Of a stretch of DNA of 64,000 nucleotides, positions 34,827-42,469 are shown one piece after another. Each line of letters starts with the position of its first letter. Position 1 is the stretch's first letter. The notes below the pieces were generated by a model that made no database searches, was not told where the DNA came from, and saw only the letters and a program-made list of their open reading frames with translations. The stretch is taken from NCBI GenBank assembly GCA_001940645.1, contig MDVS01000056.1, positions 11,559 through 75,558 on the forward strand. Reading direction: 5' to 3'. Origin of the DNA: Candidatus Heimdallarchaeota archaeon LC_3. Lineage in GTDB: Archaea > Asgardarchaeota > Heimdallarchaeia > Hodarchaeales > LC-3. The position numbers and the translations under genes are program-made.

Positions 34827-35336
34827 GTGCAAAATGATGTATTAGATCTACTGAATTCAAATAAAAAGAAATTAGAAGAATTATTACAAGAAGATGAAGA
34901 CTGGGAATATTTTTTTGATGATTTGATAGAATTATTAAATAATATAGAAATAATTATTGACAATCTGGACAATAGAATCAAGAAGAATTATAAAATTCCT
35001 CCAATACACCCTGATCTAAATTATGATGTTTGGAAAAAGTTTTATGGGAAAAAACAAAATGAACCGAATAATAATTTTAATAAAATAACCAATAAATTAT
35101 TGGTTTTGACTAATAAATTATTAATTGAAGTTAAATTACAACTATCTTCTCATACTATCATTAATAAAAAGACGAAATCTAATTTAGATACTTCTTTTTC
35201 AAAATTCGGATTGACTTTTCCAATAAAAATAAAAGAAAACCCTAAAGAAGCTTTTACACAAGGATTAATCTGGGGATTTGGTGCAACAATTATTTCAATA
35301 ATACTTTTAGCAATACCAGTTATTTTATCAAAGTAA
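34827..35336 (+). CDS. Tail-anchored hypothetical protein
   Basis: The 169-residue product starts at GTG 34827. It is acidic and helical (LEELLQEDEDWEYFFDDL and onward), with a polar middle and one membrane helix near the C-terminus (about 143-166), giving a tail-anchored layout like the protein at 25601. No domain recognised. It follows the restriction-modification gene on the same strand but with its own upstream region. Confidence 0.5.
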   Translation: MQNDVLDLLNSNKKKLEELLQEDEDWEYFFDDLIELLNNIEIIIDNLDNRIKKNYKIPPIHPDLNYDVWKKFYGKKQNEPNNNFNKITNKLLVLTNKLLIEVKLQLSSHTIINKKTKSNLDTSFSKFGLTFPIKIKENPKEAFTQGLIWGFGATIISIILLAIPVILSK

Positions 35337-35355
35337 ATATCACTTTAAAACAATT

Positions 35356-35455
35356 TTACGGGGTATCCTTGAGGATCATATGAAAAGGAAAACACCAATT
35401 CATCCTCTTTTATTAATTTTCGGGGCATCCGTTAAGTATCATATGAAAAGGAAAA
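35356..35455 (+). repeat. Imperfect direct repeat of about 37 bases
   Basis: CGGGGyATCC followed by an identical ATCATATGAAAAGGAAAA occurs twice (exact 18-mers at 35375-35392 and 35438-35455), with a spacing of 62-63 bases. The second copy runs into the protein-like frame before 35559. It may be a local duplication or an element footprint. Confidence 0.5.
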
Positions 35456-35558
35456 AATATTTTTTGTTTCGTTAGTACAGGCCGACTCAGATCACTGTCT
35501 TTCAATATTTGATAGTTTCTTAGGTGCTCACGATGTAATAGCAAAAGATTTACAGAAA

Positions 35559-35966
35559 ATGTGGGCTAATGGTAGGACTAACGTAGGAAGTGTTGTAAGT
35601 GGTTTAAAAGATGCGAAAATTATCTTTCTTCATTACGAAGGCTTTCTTAATATTGTTTTTGATGTAATCACTTTTAATTATTGTGAGGAATTAAAAATAC
35701 GTGATTTAGAAAAAGTATATCGATTAGTTTGTTATGCAGATGAGGCTGAATATATTTTCTTGTTTATCAATAATTCCAAAATAAGAAACGTCCCTAAAAA
35801 GCAAACTAAGATTAATATTCTATTTAAAAAGAAGACGATAATGAATATTCCATTATCCAAAATTTCTATATCTCTAAAAAGAAAAGCAAAAAAATTTCAT
35901 TCAGCATGTAATAGAATAGAGGAAACTAAGCCAAATTTGAATACCGCAATAAGCAATAAGCAATGA
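35559..35966 (+). CDS. Hypothetical protein, possibly missing its true start
   Basis: ATG 35559 gives 135 residues, but the frame is open and protein-like back to about 35436 (FVSLVQADSDHCLSIF, then FLGAHDVIAKDL), with no usual start codon. The C-terminal third is Lys-rich. No domain recognised. The 5' end lies in a duplicated sequence, so the original start may have been lost in the rearrangement. Confidence 0.4.
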   Translation: MWANGRTNVGSVVSGLKDAKIIFLHYEGFLNIVFDVITFNYCEELKIRDLEKVYRLVCYADEAEYIFLFINNSKIRNVPKKQTKINILFKKKTIMNIPLSKISISLKRKAKKFHSACNRIEETKPNLNTAISNKQ

Positions 35967-36013
35967 GAATTACAAATAACAAGGATGTCCAAAATGTACC
36001 TTTTGGGTTTGAT

Positions 36014-36778
36014 TTAACTTGGAAACAGTTTTTTAAATAGATCAGGTCTAGATTTCTCGATTTTATCAATGTAAGAATTTGTGTAAAATATATCGGGATC
36101 AAATTTCTGTGGTCTATTTTTAATGACAAATTTTGGATCAACTTTATCGTCTGAATCGAATAACACTAATCCAATACCGAATATTAAACATAATGAATCA
36201 ATTCTTTCAAGTTCATCTATTGAAGAACTAATTGGGATTACTAGATAAACTTTATGAGAGAATAACCTGTAAGCACATGCTTGTCCAAATGCTTTGATTA
36301 ATTCTGAAGGGTTTAACTTAATTTCAGCAGAAATAATTTCAGTCGGAATTTTTAAAACATCTCTCGTGCCAGTCTTTCTAACTCCTATAACATCGGGAGT
36401 TCCCCATTTATCTTTGAAAACACTTCCTCCGAGGGGCATTGCTTCTGTTGCTTCAAGTGTCTCCTCCACAATGAATTTTGAAAAAGGCTCATAAAAATCA
36501 TCTTCCTTCAATTTTGTTTGTAAAATTAATGGTATTTCTTCGTCTTGGTATTTAATTAATTTAAACAGCCCCTTTTCAGGTTTGATCACCTTATTTGGAA
36601 ATCTAACATCAAGATTCCAAATTCCTCCTTTAATTGTTTTTATCTTTATATCGGGGAATATTAAAGCTAATTCATTTGCTAATTCAGAGAAACGTATACC
36701 CTCTTTGTTCTTTTCAAGAATTTCTAAGGATTTTTTTCTAATTTTACTATGTTTACTTTCATGAAACTCTTCGGACAT
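36014..36778 (-). CDS. HARE-HTH plus PD-(D/E)XK-like nuclease protein
   Basis: The 254-residue protein opens with a HARE-type winged helix (SKIRKKSLEILEKNKEG, FSELANELALIFPD, GLFKLIKY; about 10-76). It continues with a restriction-fold core: FSKFIVEETLE, WGTPDVIGV (Pro128-Asp129) and IISAEIKLN (Glu152-x-Lys154), then a Gln/Ala helix (FGQACAYRLF) and the KVYLVIP strand. All core residues are present. HARE domains recognise modified or unusual DNA, so this may be a modification-sensitive nuclease or a DNA-repair factor. It is convergent with the preceding gene. ATG 36778. Confidence 0.65.
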   Translation of the reverse strand: MSEEFHESKHSKIRKKSLEILEKNKEGIRFSELANELALIFPDIKIKTIKGGIWNLDVRFPNKVIKPEKGLFKLIKYQDEEIPLILQTKLKEDDFYEPFSKFIVEETLEATEAMPLGGSVFKDKWGTPDVIGVRKTGTRDVLKIPTEIISAEIKLNPSELIKAFGQACAYRLFSHKVYLVIPISSSIDELERIDSLCLIFGIGLVLFDSDDKVDPKFVIKNRPQKFDPDIFYTNSYIDKIEKSRPDLFKKLFPS

Positions 36779-37007
36779 CTATTAAACCTAACCAGATATG
36801 TTGTAGTTATATCTAATGCCTCTTTTTATCGAACAACATTATCAATTTTATTATAAATGTATATTATGACAATTATTTGTTATAACCAATATCTGTTATA
36901 ACGCGATATAAATGAATCTATTATTCAAGCTATTTTTGCCTTATTATTTGACGTTTTTTGTTATCAAATTCATAAAAAAATATGATATTTATGCATTTTT
37001 TTGATAA
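36779..37007. promoter_or_regulatory. Promoter region with paired GTTATAAC palindromes
   Basis: Two copies of the perfect palindrome GTTATAAC lie at 36879-36886 and 36895-36902, 16 bases apart, upstream of the minus-strand nuclease gene. Paired sites at about one and a half helical turns suggest an operator. Otherwise no gene is seen. Confidence 0.35.
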
Positions 37008-37290
37008 TTATACCCAAATCAAAAGCGTTTTGGCATTTAAGAGACCATCGATACAACAAATAAATTTCCTAGAAACATTTTCTCTTACAAAAGTTAAATC
37101 GTTACTACTATGGAATTTATTTGTCATACCAACATAGAATAAATTGTTTTCTCTCAATATCAAACCATCTTTTCTTTCTAATAATTTACTTAGTAAAGAA
37201 ACAATTTCATTGACTGACAGAAAAACTTTTTTCTAATACAAAATCAACCATCCTCTTATAATAATTGTGGAGTTTGGAGTTTGAATGCAT
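37008..37290 (-). pseudogene. Frameshifted hypothetical gene
   Basis: ATG 37290 opens MHSNSKLHNYYKRMVDFVLEK and then meets a stop. A one-base shift near 37218 continues as VNEIVSLLSKLLERKDGL, NLFYVGMTNKF and SRKFICCIDGLLNAK to a TAA at 37008. About 95 residues if repaired. No family recognised. The continuous helix/strand pattern across the shift argues that both pieces were one gene. Confidence 0.4.
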
Positions 37291-37433
37291 TTCTTTGTAT
37301 GCTTGAATTGTTTTATCTCATGGTTAGAGTTGAATCTATTTCAAATATATATATAAAATGATAATGGGATTTGTAGAGTTAATTTTAGAAATATTAAATT
37401 TGAAAGTGATTATCCATTACAATTTACTTTTTT

Positions 37434-38432
37434 TTACTTTTTCCTCCTCTTTAAAAGCAATAATGTTAACGCAGATAGCATAAATAATAAGTCAAAACCA
37501 TAAGTGGTTGTTGGTTCTGTGATTTCTCCAAAATCCGCTTTTCCTAATATGTAATAGCCTTCAATATCAATAGGATCACCACCATCAAACAATCCTGGAT
37601 TTTCTATTATTATTTTGAATGGGCCTATCCTTTTTGCATTAAAACTGTATGTATATTCTGAACTGATACCTTTTTCTACTTTTACGGATTTATCTTCATA
37701 GAAAAATTCAACATCAACTTCTGAGGCACTTACAGTAAAATAGATAGTGATTTTTTCTCCATTAATTAAATTTACAGTCTTTTCAAATTTTTCTTTATCT
37801 TCGATTCTAGTTGAAAAACTCACAGCTCCTACAGGATAGTTGATATTGTTGTATGTGGTCGTTGTTTGTGGTGTTGATGAATCATAAGTTACCGTTAATG
37901 TTGGTGGGTTTAGCCAATTGTTCCGACCATCAAAAGTTATCCACCAAATATTTTCAGTAAAAGTTTGCAATGCTAAGAAATAATCACCATTACCAGCTAC
38001 AGAATGACCAACAAACGTAAAAGCCCAGACACTATCAGCAGTAATCAATCCACTGCTGACTCCCTTATCAAATGATGGAGAATTTGTTCCTGTTAAAGTA
38101 TTTTCATCAAAACTGGTAGTTTCAAATACCTCCATTTGTACACTTGCGTCATCTGAAGGCATAGTTTTAACACTGATTTCCAATTTAGCATCTGTTATAA
38201 CGGCATCAGAAGGTAAATCAGTAATTGTAAAACCCAAGTAGATAACATACCAATTATTAATACTAAATCCAAGTTTCAGGTCATCTGCACTTGCAAAGTT
38301 TTTATCTGGGTCTTAAAAATCTACATATCCATCTTTGTTTGCAGTAAATCTATCAGTAGTTGAATCTGCTGACACAGGCATACTCATTAAGACTATTATT
38401 GAGAGAAATCCAATTGCTATTCTTTTTTTCAT
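37434..38432 (-). pseudogene. DNRLRE-type surface protein interrupted by one in-frame TAA
   Basis: From ATG 38432 the frame encodes a signal peptide (MKKRIAIGFLSIIVLMSMPV) and then DGYVDF. A TAA follows at codon 40 (38313-38315), and the same frame continues without other stops to 37434, 333 codons in total. The segment after the stop reads as a DNRLRE-like domain (DDLKLGFS, ITDLPSDAVITDAKLEISV), then a second beta domain, a Thr linker and the anchor YGFDLLFMLSALTLLLLKRRKK. An apparent start downstream of the stop would lack the signal peptide. A single nonsense change, suppression, or base error would explain it. Confidence 0.7.
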
Positions 38433-38773
38433 ATGTTTTTCCTTCTTTTCATTATTGTATTATAGGCTAGATCTCAATCCAATGAAAATTCTAAAACCTA
38501 GACTTCCCCGTGAGGATTTTATTGTTAATATTATTGCTGATAATAATCATGTTTCCATAACACGATTATTTATTATTATCGAAATCGAAATCTCTTGATT
38601 CTACCGAGATTATATATATGTTTTTATTAGTTTCAAATTTCAATTTCGAATCTAGAATAGTGTTTTTTCTTTTTTATTCCCTTAATTCAGTCTATTTTCG
38701 ATAGTAAACTGAAAGTGAAGATTTAAATAGTCTTTACTTATAGTATTATTCAAATTCTTCTTGGTGATTAATT
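38433..38773. other. Divergent intergenic region
   Basis: No gene is seen. It carries the promoters of the minus-strand surface protein and of the plus-strand TFB-like operon, and ends with GGTGAT (38763-38768), a ribosome binding site for the latter. Confidence 0.3.
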
Positions 38774-39085
38774 ATATCAGACAAATTAGATGATTCGCGA
38801 CAGGTTACAGCATTGAAATTCCTTAACCATCTTGGAAAAAAACTGGTAATTCCTGAAAAAGCTTTAGTATCTATAAGTGAAATCGTAGAGGAAATTTGTT
38901 ATATTAAACCTGCTAACATTCAAGAAATTATTTGTGCTGCATTTTTTCTAGCGAATAGGACTGCTAATATTTGCTTTAATCTAGAGAAATTATACCAGTA
39001 TTTGCAGGAAAAGAATGTGAAATACAATAAAGACCGAATTGACTATGTGACTTCTCTGTTTTTCGTCTTTAACAAAAATTATTAG
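38774..39085 (+). CDS. TFB (TFIIB)-like single cyclin-box protein, non-standard start
   Basis: The frame contains DDSRQVTALKFLNHLGKKL, LVIPEKALVSISEIVEEI and IICAAFFLANRTANICFN. These are the helices of one TFIIB cyclin repeat, including the A-A-x-x-L-A-x-R helix. No zinc ribbon, B-finger or second repeat is present. TTG 38813 is the first usual start but would cut into the first helix. The Shine-Dalgarno GGTGAT (38763-38768) lies five bases before ATA 38774, giving 103 residues. A TFB fragment of this kind could bind TBP/DNA or act as a regulator. The stop overlaps the ribosome binding site of the next gene. Confidence 0.5.
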   Translation: MSDKLDDSRQVTALKFLNHLGKKLVIPEKALVSISEIVEEICYIKPANIQEIICAAFFLANRTANICFNLEKLYQYLQEKNVKYNKDRIDYVTSLFFVFNKNY

Positions 39086-39432
39086 TGATTAGCTTGGCCC
39101 ATGAAGAATTAGTGGATAAAATAATTAAGATTTTAGCAGTAATGACTGAAATCACTGATAATTCTGACATATTTACTATAAAACATGCTAAAAAAATTAT
39201 CAGCGAATTTAGTGGAGATCCTGCCCTTTTGACCTTTAGACGGACTAAGAGCAATCTCTACATCATTTATAATAAACAGAAACTCGCACGGGTAAAAAAG
39301 TCCAGATCTTTTAGTATTCCAACGGAATTGAAATATCAATTTGCTGAATCAATAGTAAAAAATGAGATTAGTAATCTTTGTAGTTATGAGACCCTTCTAC
39401 CCTATTTAAAAGACTACCAAACATTAGTATAG
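39085..39432 (+). CDS. Hypothetical protein in the TFB-like operon
   Basis: The frame is open from GTG 39085. TTG 39094 sits four bases after AGTGAT and is the likelier start, giving about 112 residues. It is helical with a basic middle (YNKQKLARVKKSRSF). No domain is certain, though a second diverged cyclin box cannot be excluded because it directly follows one. Its TAG lies at the start of the ribosome binding site for the next small frame. Confidence 0.45.
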   Translation: MISLAHEELVDKIIKILAVMTEITDNSDIFTIKHAKKIISEFSGDPALLTFRRTKSNLYIIYNKQKLARVKKSRSFSIPTELKYQFAESIVKNEISNLCSYETLLPYLKDYQTLV

Positions 39433-39440
39433 GTGATGCA

Positions 39441-39539
39441 ATAAATCAAAATACTCAAACAATTGAATTAACAACTAATCTTGATCAAGAAAGAATAAGA
39501 TTTGTATTAAACATCCTCTCTGGAGATAGCAACTCGTGA
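39441..39539 (+). CDS. Short frame bridging two operon genes (possible ATA start)
   Basis: Between the genes ending at 39432 and starting at 39536 lies a 32-codon frame (INQNTQTIELTTNLDQERIR and on), whose TGA overlaps the next gene's GTG (GTGA). GGTGAT (39432-39437) precedes ATA 39441 by three bases. The overlap suggests a coupled small gene, but no usual start codon exists. Confidence 0.25.
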   Translation: MNQNTQTIELTTNLDQERIRFVLNILSGDSNS

Positions 39540-40891
39540 TCCAAATAACAAAAAATATTGAGACTGAAATTATTCAAGAGATAATTACCGGATATACTTC
39601 TTGTAAGACGTTTTTTCTTACTCACACCAACAAAGATTATGAAATTCATACTAGAGCAAGAAAAGAATTCTTAATTACTCTTTGTCAGTCTTTCTATAAT
39701 AAATTCAAGGATCATTCTGAATATTTCAGAGTAGGTGACGTTCAAAAGTTCTTTCAATCTAATTATTATATTCCTTTAAACTTTGGCAAGAATAATTTTG
39801 ATTTTCCTCATACTTTTTCCGTTTTTATGGATCAAACTCAGGATATTAATATTACACCCGTCTCTGTCTCTGGACTTCCGACCTTAGATGATTATATTAA
39901 AAGAGAGCAAAAAAATAAGACTTTAGTTGAATTTATTCTGGAATTTTTAAGACGTTTGGATAGGGTAGTAATTGGTCTTAGAAAACGAGAAATAAAAGTT
40001 TTAGAAACTCTAACTGATAAAGATTTTTTATTTGATGATAGTAAAGGGAATAAAAGGACTGCTATTCCTACAAATGAAGAAATCCTTCAAAAATTAAAAT
40101 TTCCGAAGAAAGGAGCTAAGAACATTGAGAGAGCAGAAATATTATTAAGAAAGACAGGAATAATAGCTTTTCAAGGCTTATTTAATCTTAATCACATTGG
40201 ATATTGCTACATATTCCAAGATAATCCCGATAATGTTATCAATAAAGATATTTTTAATAATAGAAATATTAAGACACCACTAATTGAATGTATCCCTTTA
40301 CCAGAAATAAAAAATTACTTTGAGCCCCCTTATACACAAATGATTACAAATTGGTATTGGAATGTTAATTTACACCATTATCGAGCAGGTGAAGAGAATC
40401 CCTGGAAGGACTTTTCAATTCCAAATTTTCTAACAACAGACTCGTTTCCTAAAAAATGTGTCCATTGGCCTCTTAATTTAGATATCCCTCAAAATAGTGA
40501 TTCTGATAAGAATTTCTTGCACTTTATTAATACTATCAAGTCAGATACCCTAATTATTGACAACATTCTTGACAGAAATGTTCATAAAAGCACCATTCTT
40601 AATAATGAGTTTCTTTCAAGCAATCATATGTATTTGTACCCCGTAATTAATAATATTGGTCTGGATTTTAAAGTATCTATCCGTTTTTCTACCAAGAAGA
40701 AAAATTTGTTTATGAATATTGTTAAGAGCTTATTACATTTTCCAATTGTTCATGTCTTCTCAAATGAAGAATTTGGAGAAGGATTAAGCTATATTCATGT
40801 TCCTCGTCATACTGTTAGTTATTTGTTTGAGGCATTTGAGGATTTAAAAAGAGAATTGGCTTTTAAATCAAACATTCAGGTATTAATTTAG
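39536..40891 (+). CDS. Large hypothetical protein with internal HTH-like region
   Basis: The 451-residue protein starts at GTG 39536, seven bases after GGAGAT. Around residues 140-205, LRKREIKVLETLTD followed by PTNEEILQKLKFPKKGAKNIERAEILLRKTGII resembles a winged helix. The flanking regions, rich in Phe, Asn and His, are not recognised. The last 80 residues (FRFSTKKKNLF, FPIVHVFS, LSYIHVPRHTV) recall a ferredoxin-like fold of effector-binding regulators. Being last in an operon with a TFB-like gene, it may be a transcription regulator. This is inference. Confidence 0.5.
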   Translation: MIQITKNIETEIIQEIITGYTSCKTFFLTHTNKDYEIHTRARKEFLITLCQSFYNKFKDHSEYFRVGDVQKFFQSNYYIPLNFGKNNFDFPHTFSVFMDQTQDINITPVSVSGLPTLDDYIKREQKNKTLVEFILEFLRRLDRVVIGLRKREIKVLETLTDKDFLFDDSKGNKRTAIPTNEEILQKLKFPKKGAKNIERAEILLRKTGIIAFQGLFNLNHIGYCYIFQDNPDNVINKDIFNNRNIKTPLIECIPLPEIKNYFEPPYTQMITNWYWNVNLHHYRAGEENPWKDFSIPNFLTTDSFPKKCVHWPLNLDIPQNSDSDKNFLHFINTIKSDTLIIDNILDRNVHKSTILNNEFLSSNHMYLYPVINNIGLDFKVSIRFSTKKKNLFMNIVKSLLHFPIVHVFSNEEFGEGLSYIHVPRHTVSYLFEAFEDLKRELAFKSNIQVLI

Positions 40892-41138
40892 TAGATATTA
40901 TTAATTCTTGCCTTATAAAGACAAATAATAGTATAATTCTACTTATCTTTAAAAAAATTTTGAGGGGAGGGGAGAGCACCAATCCCTAAAAAGAAAGCTA
41001 GTGGTGAAATTATAGAAAACAATGTAGATTGTTTATTGTATCAGTAAATAATTTCTTGTTAATTAATAAATAACACAATTATTTCTTTTAATTCATGATT
41101 TTATATCGAAATGAGAAAATCTCAGATACTGTATTTAC

Positions 41139-41414
41139 TTAGTGTATATTATTCTTTTTTTTGTAATCGGGTTCAGATTTTGAAATAGTTAATGAATTTA
41201 ACTTAGTTACTGTAAATTTTTCTATTCGTTTTTCAAATTCTTTCTGATCCACTTTTTTCGTTTTAAACAAACTTTTCAATTTCTGGTAATAATATTTTTT
41301 GTTTTTCTTTATTGATTCCATAGTATCACGGTAATCTATCAGATATCCTAGAAGAGACGATCCAATTAGTAGTATTAGTGCTAGAATTAATATTTCCAAA
41401 TGCAATTTGATCAC
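41139..41414 (-). CDS. Small single-TM protein downstream of the pseudo-GTPase
   Basis: The 91-residue product has one N-terminal membrane helix (LEILILALILLIGSSLLGYLI, residues 6-26) and a very basic, helical cytoplasmic tail. It starts at ATG 41414, three bases after the stop of the Ras-like gene, so the two are cotranscribed. It could serve as the membrane dock of that protein. Inference only. Confidence 0.5.
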   Translation of the reverse strand: MIKLHLEILILALILLIGSSLLGYLIDYRDTMESIKKNKKYYYQKLKSLFKTKKVDQKEFEKRIEKFTVTKLNSLTISKSEPDYKKKNNIH

Positions 41415-41417
41415 AAA

Positions 41418-41975
41418 CTATTTTTCAATAAGTAAATTTTTGAGATATATTTTTCCTAAGTATTCAAAAACAGAATCTACTGTTAGATCCGATAGTTCTT
41501 CTATTTCAGAATAATATACCTCATTTCCATTTGAGTGTATATTACTATTTAATTTCTTAATTTGGTCTGATATTTCTTTTCTTGTTTCTTTATAGATCTT
41601 TTCGCTTATCTGACTAGTTTTCAATCCTATTACAACGATTGGAATTGGTTTTCCGATTTTAGACCAAATTTCTTTAATCCATTTTATACATTTGTCAAAT
41701 GTAGTCTTATTAGTAACATCAAACACCATTATCCCTCCTATAGATCCAAGAAAAAAGACATTTCTTTGTGTTTCTAACTCTATTTTAGAAGTGAATTCCC
41801 AAAGTTGAAATTTTATAGCTTTATCTTGTATTTTTTCTTCTCTTAGTGAAATTTGAAATATTTCTTTTACTGGTGATCCTTTAGGATATTCTGCTAGTAT
41901 TCCATGAAATTTCATAATTGTTTTTCTATCAATTACTTCTTGATCGCTCATTAATATCAGTTTCATTAAATACAT
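41418..41975 (-). CDS. Ras/Rab-like pseudo-GTPase (all nucleotide motifs degenerate)
   Basis: The 185-residue frame has the strand/helix order of a Ras-family G domain. KLILMSD is beta-1, IKFQLWEF the G3 strand, then FFLGSIGGIMVFDVTNKTTFDKCIKWIKEI (yy.Ga.gai.vfDvTn..tF), PIPIVVIGLKTS (G4 position), and NEVYYSEIEEL followed by a final helix (G5 region). Every nucleotide motif is lost: the P-loop GxxxxGKS/T reads SDQEVIDRKT, DxxG reads EFTS and NKxD reads LKTS. The frame is intact and of normal length (about 180), so this looks like a maintained protein-binding scaffold rather than a decaying gene. Ras-like proteins are abundant in Asgard archaea. It is paired with a one-TM gene three bases downstream. 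Confidence 0.7.
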   Translation of the reverse strand: MYLMKLILMSDQEVIDRKTIMKFHGILAEYPKGSPVKEIFQISLREEKIQDKAIKFQLWEFTSKIELETQRNVFFLGSIGGIMVFDVTNKTTFDKCIKWIKEIWSKIGKPIPIVVIGLKTSQISEKIYKETRKEISDQIKKLNSNIHSNGNEVYYSEIEELSDLTVDSVFEYLGKIYLKNLLIEK

Positions 41976-42000
41976 GCGTTTTTAGACCTTTTTTATATTA

Positions 42001-42022
42001 ATGCGTCATTAATGCGTCATTA
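42001..42022 (+). repeat. Tandem 11-bp repeat upstream of the pseudo-GTPase
   Basis: ATGCGTCATTA occurs twice directly in tandem, 25 bases before the minus-strand ATG at 41975. It could be a regulatory repeat. Confidence 0.4.
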
Positions 42023-42151
42023 CAAAATAATTCTCTGGATTTTTTCCTTCCTTTATCCCTTGATAGACCTCTTCTGTAATATATCTCACAGTTCTTCCCT
42101 TACTGTTTTTCTTCGCATGAAGCTATAAACTATATAACTGGAGAATCCTAT

Positions 42152-42469
42152 TTGACAGATATATCTATTTACTATAACGAAATTGCTTTTGGAATAGAAT
42201 ATATAGATCACACATTCAGTGATAATAGTACTTCTGCTTATTTTCTACTAATTTTTCAAAGAGAAGATGTAATTATCCATGATTTTGATCATTTGGTCTC
42301 AAATAGCATTGATCAAATATCCGTATTTGATCATAAAGTGTTAATTTGGGGAGAAAATGGCTTTTATTTGAGAGACACTGATTCAAATTTTTTCATGCTT
42401 TTATTAATCCCACACATTGCTTTTCCAATTGTCTGCAAACGGTTGAGTGATTTTGTCAACGATTTTTAA
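42152..42469 (+). CDS. Small hypothetical protein
   Basis: The 105-residue frame starts at TTG 42152, with GGAGAATCC upstream as ribosome binding site. The pattern is mostly beta strands with aromatic residues (AYFLLIFQREDVIIHDFDHL, KVLIWGENGFYLRD). A roadblock- or longin-like partner of small GTPases was considered, but no signature proves it. Its last 66 bases overlap the 3' end of the convergent membrane gene. Confidence 0.4.
   Translation: MTDISIYYNEIAFGIEYIDHTFSDNSTSAYFLLIFQREDVIIHDFDHLVSNSIDQISVFDHKVLIWGENGFYLRDTDSNFFMLLLIPHIAFPIVCKRLSDFVNDF

Noticed and set aside
35926..36141. Minus-strand 71-codon frame
   Set aside because: It overlaps the HARE-HTH/nuclease gene in another frame and has no protein-like pattern.
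7131..38315. Stop-codon recoding, for example TAG as pyrrolysine
   Set aside because: In-frame interruptions use TAG (7131), TAA (38313, 30705, 8569) and frameshifts alike, and normal genes end in all three stops, so recoding is not supported.
42152..42469. Roadblock or longin partner of the Ras-like protein
   Set aside because: Its position near the pseudo-GTPase made this attractive, but the 105 residues show no diagnostic pattern.
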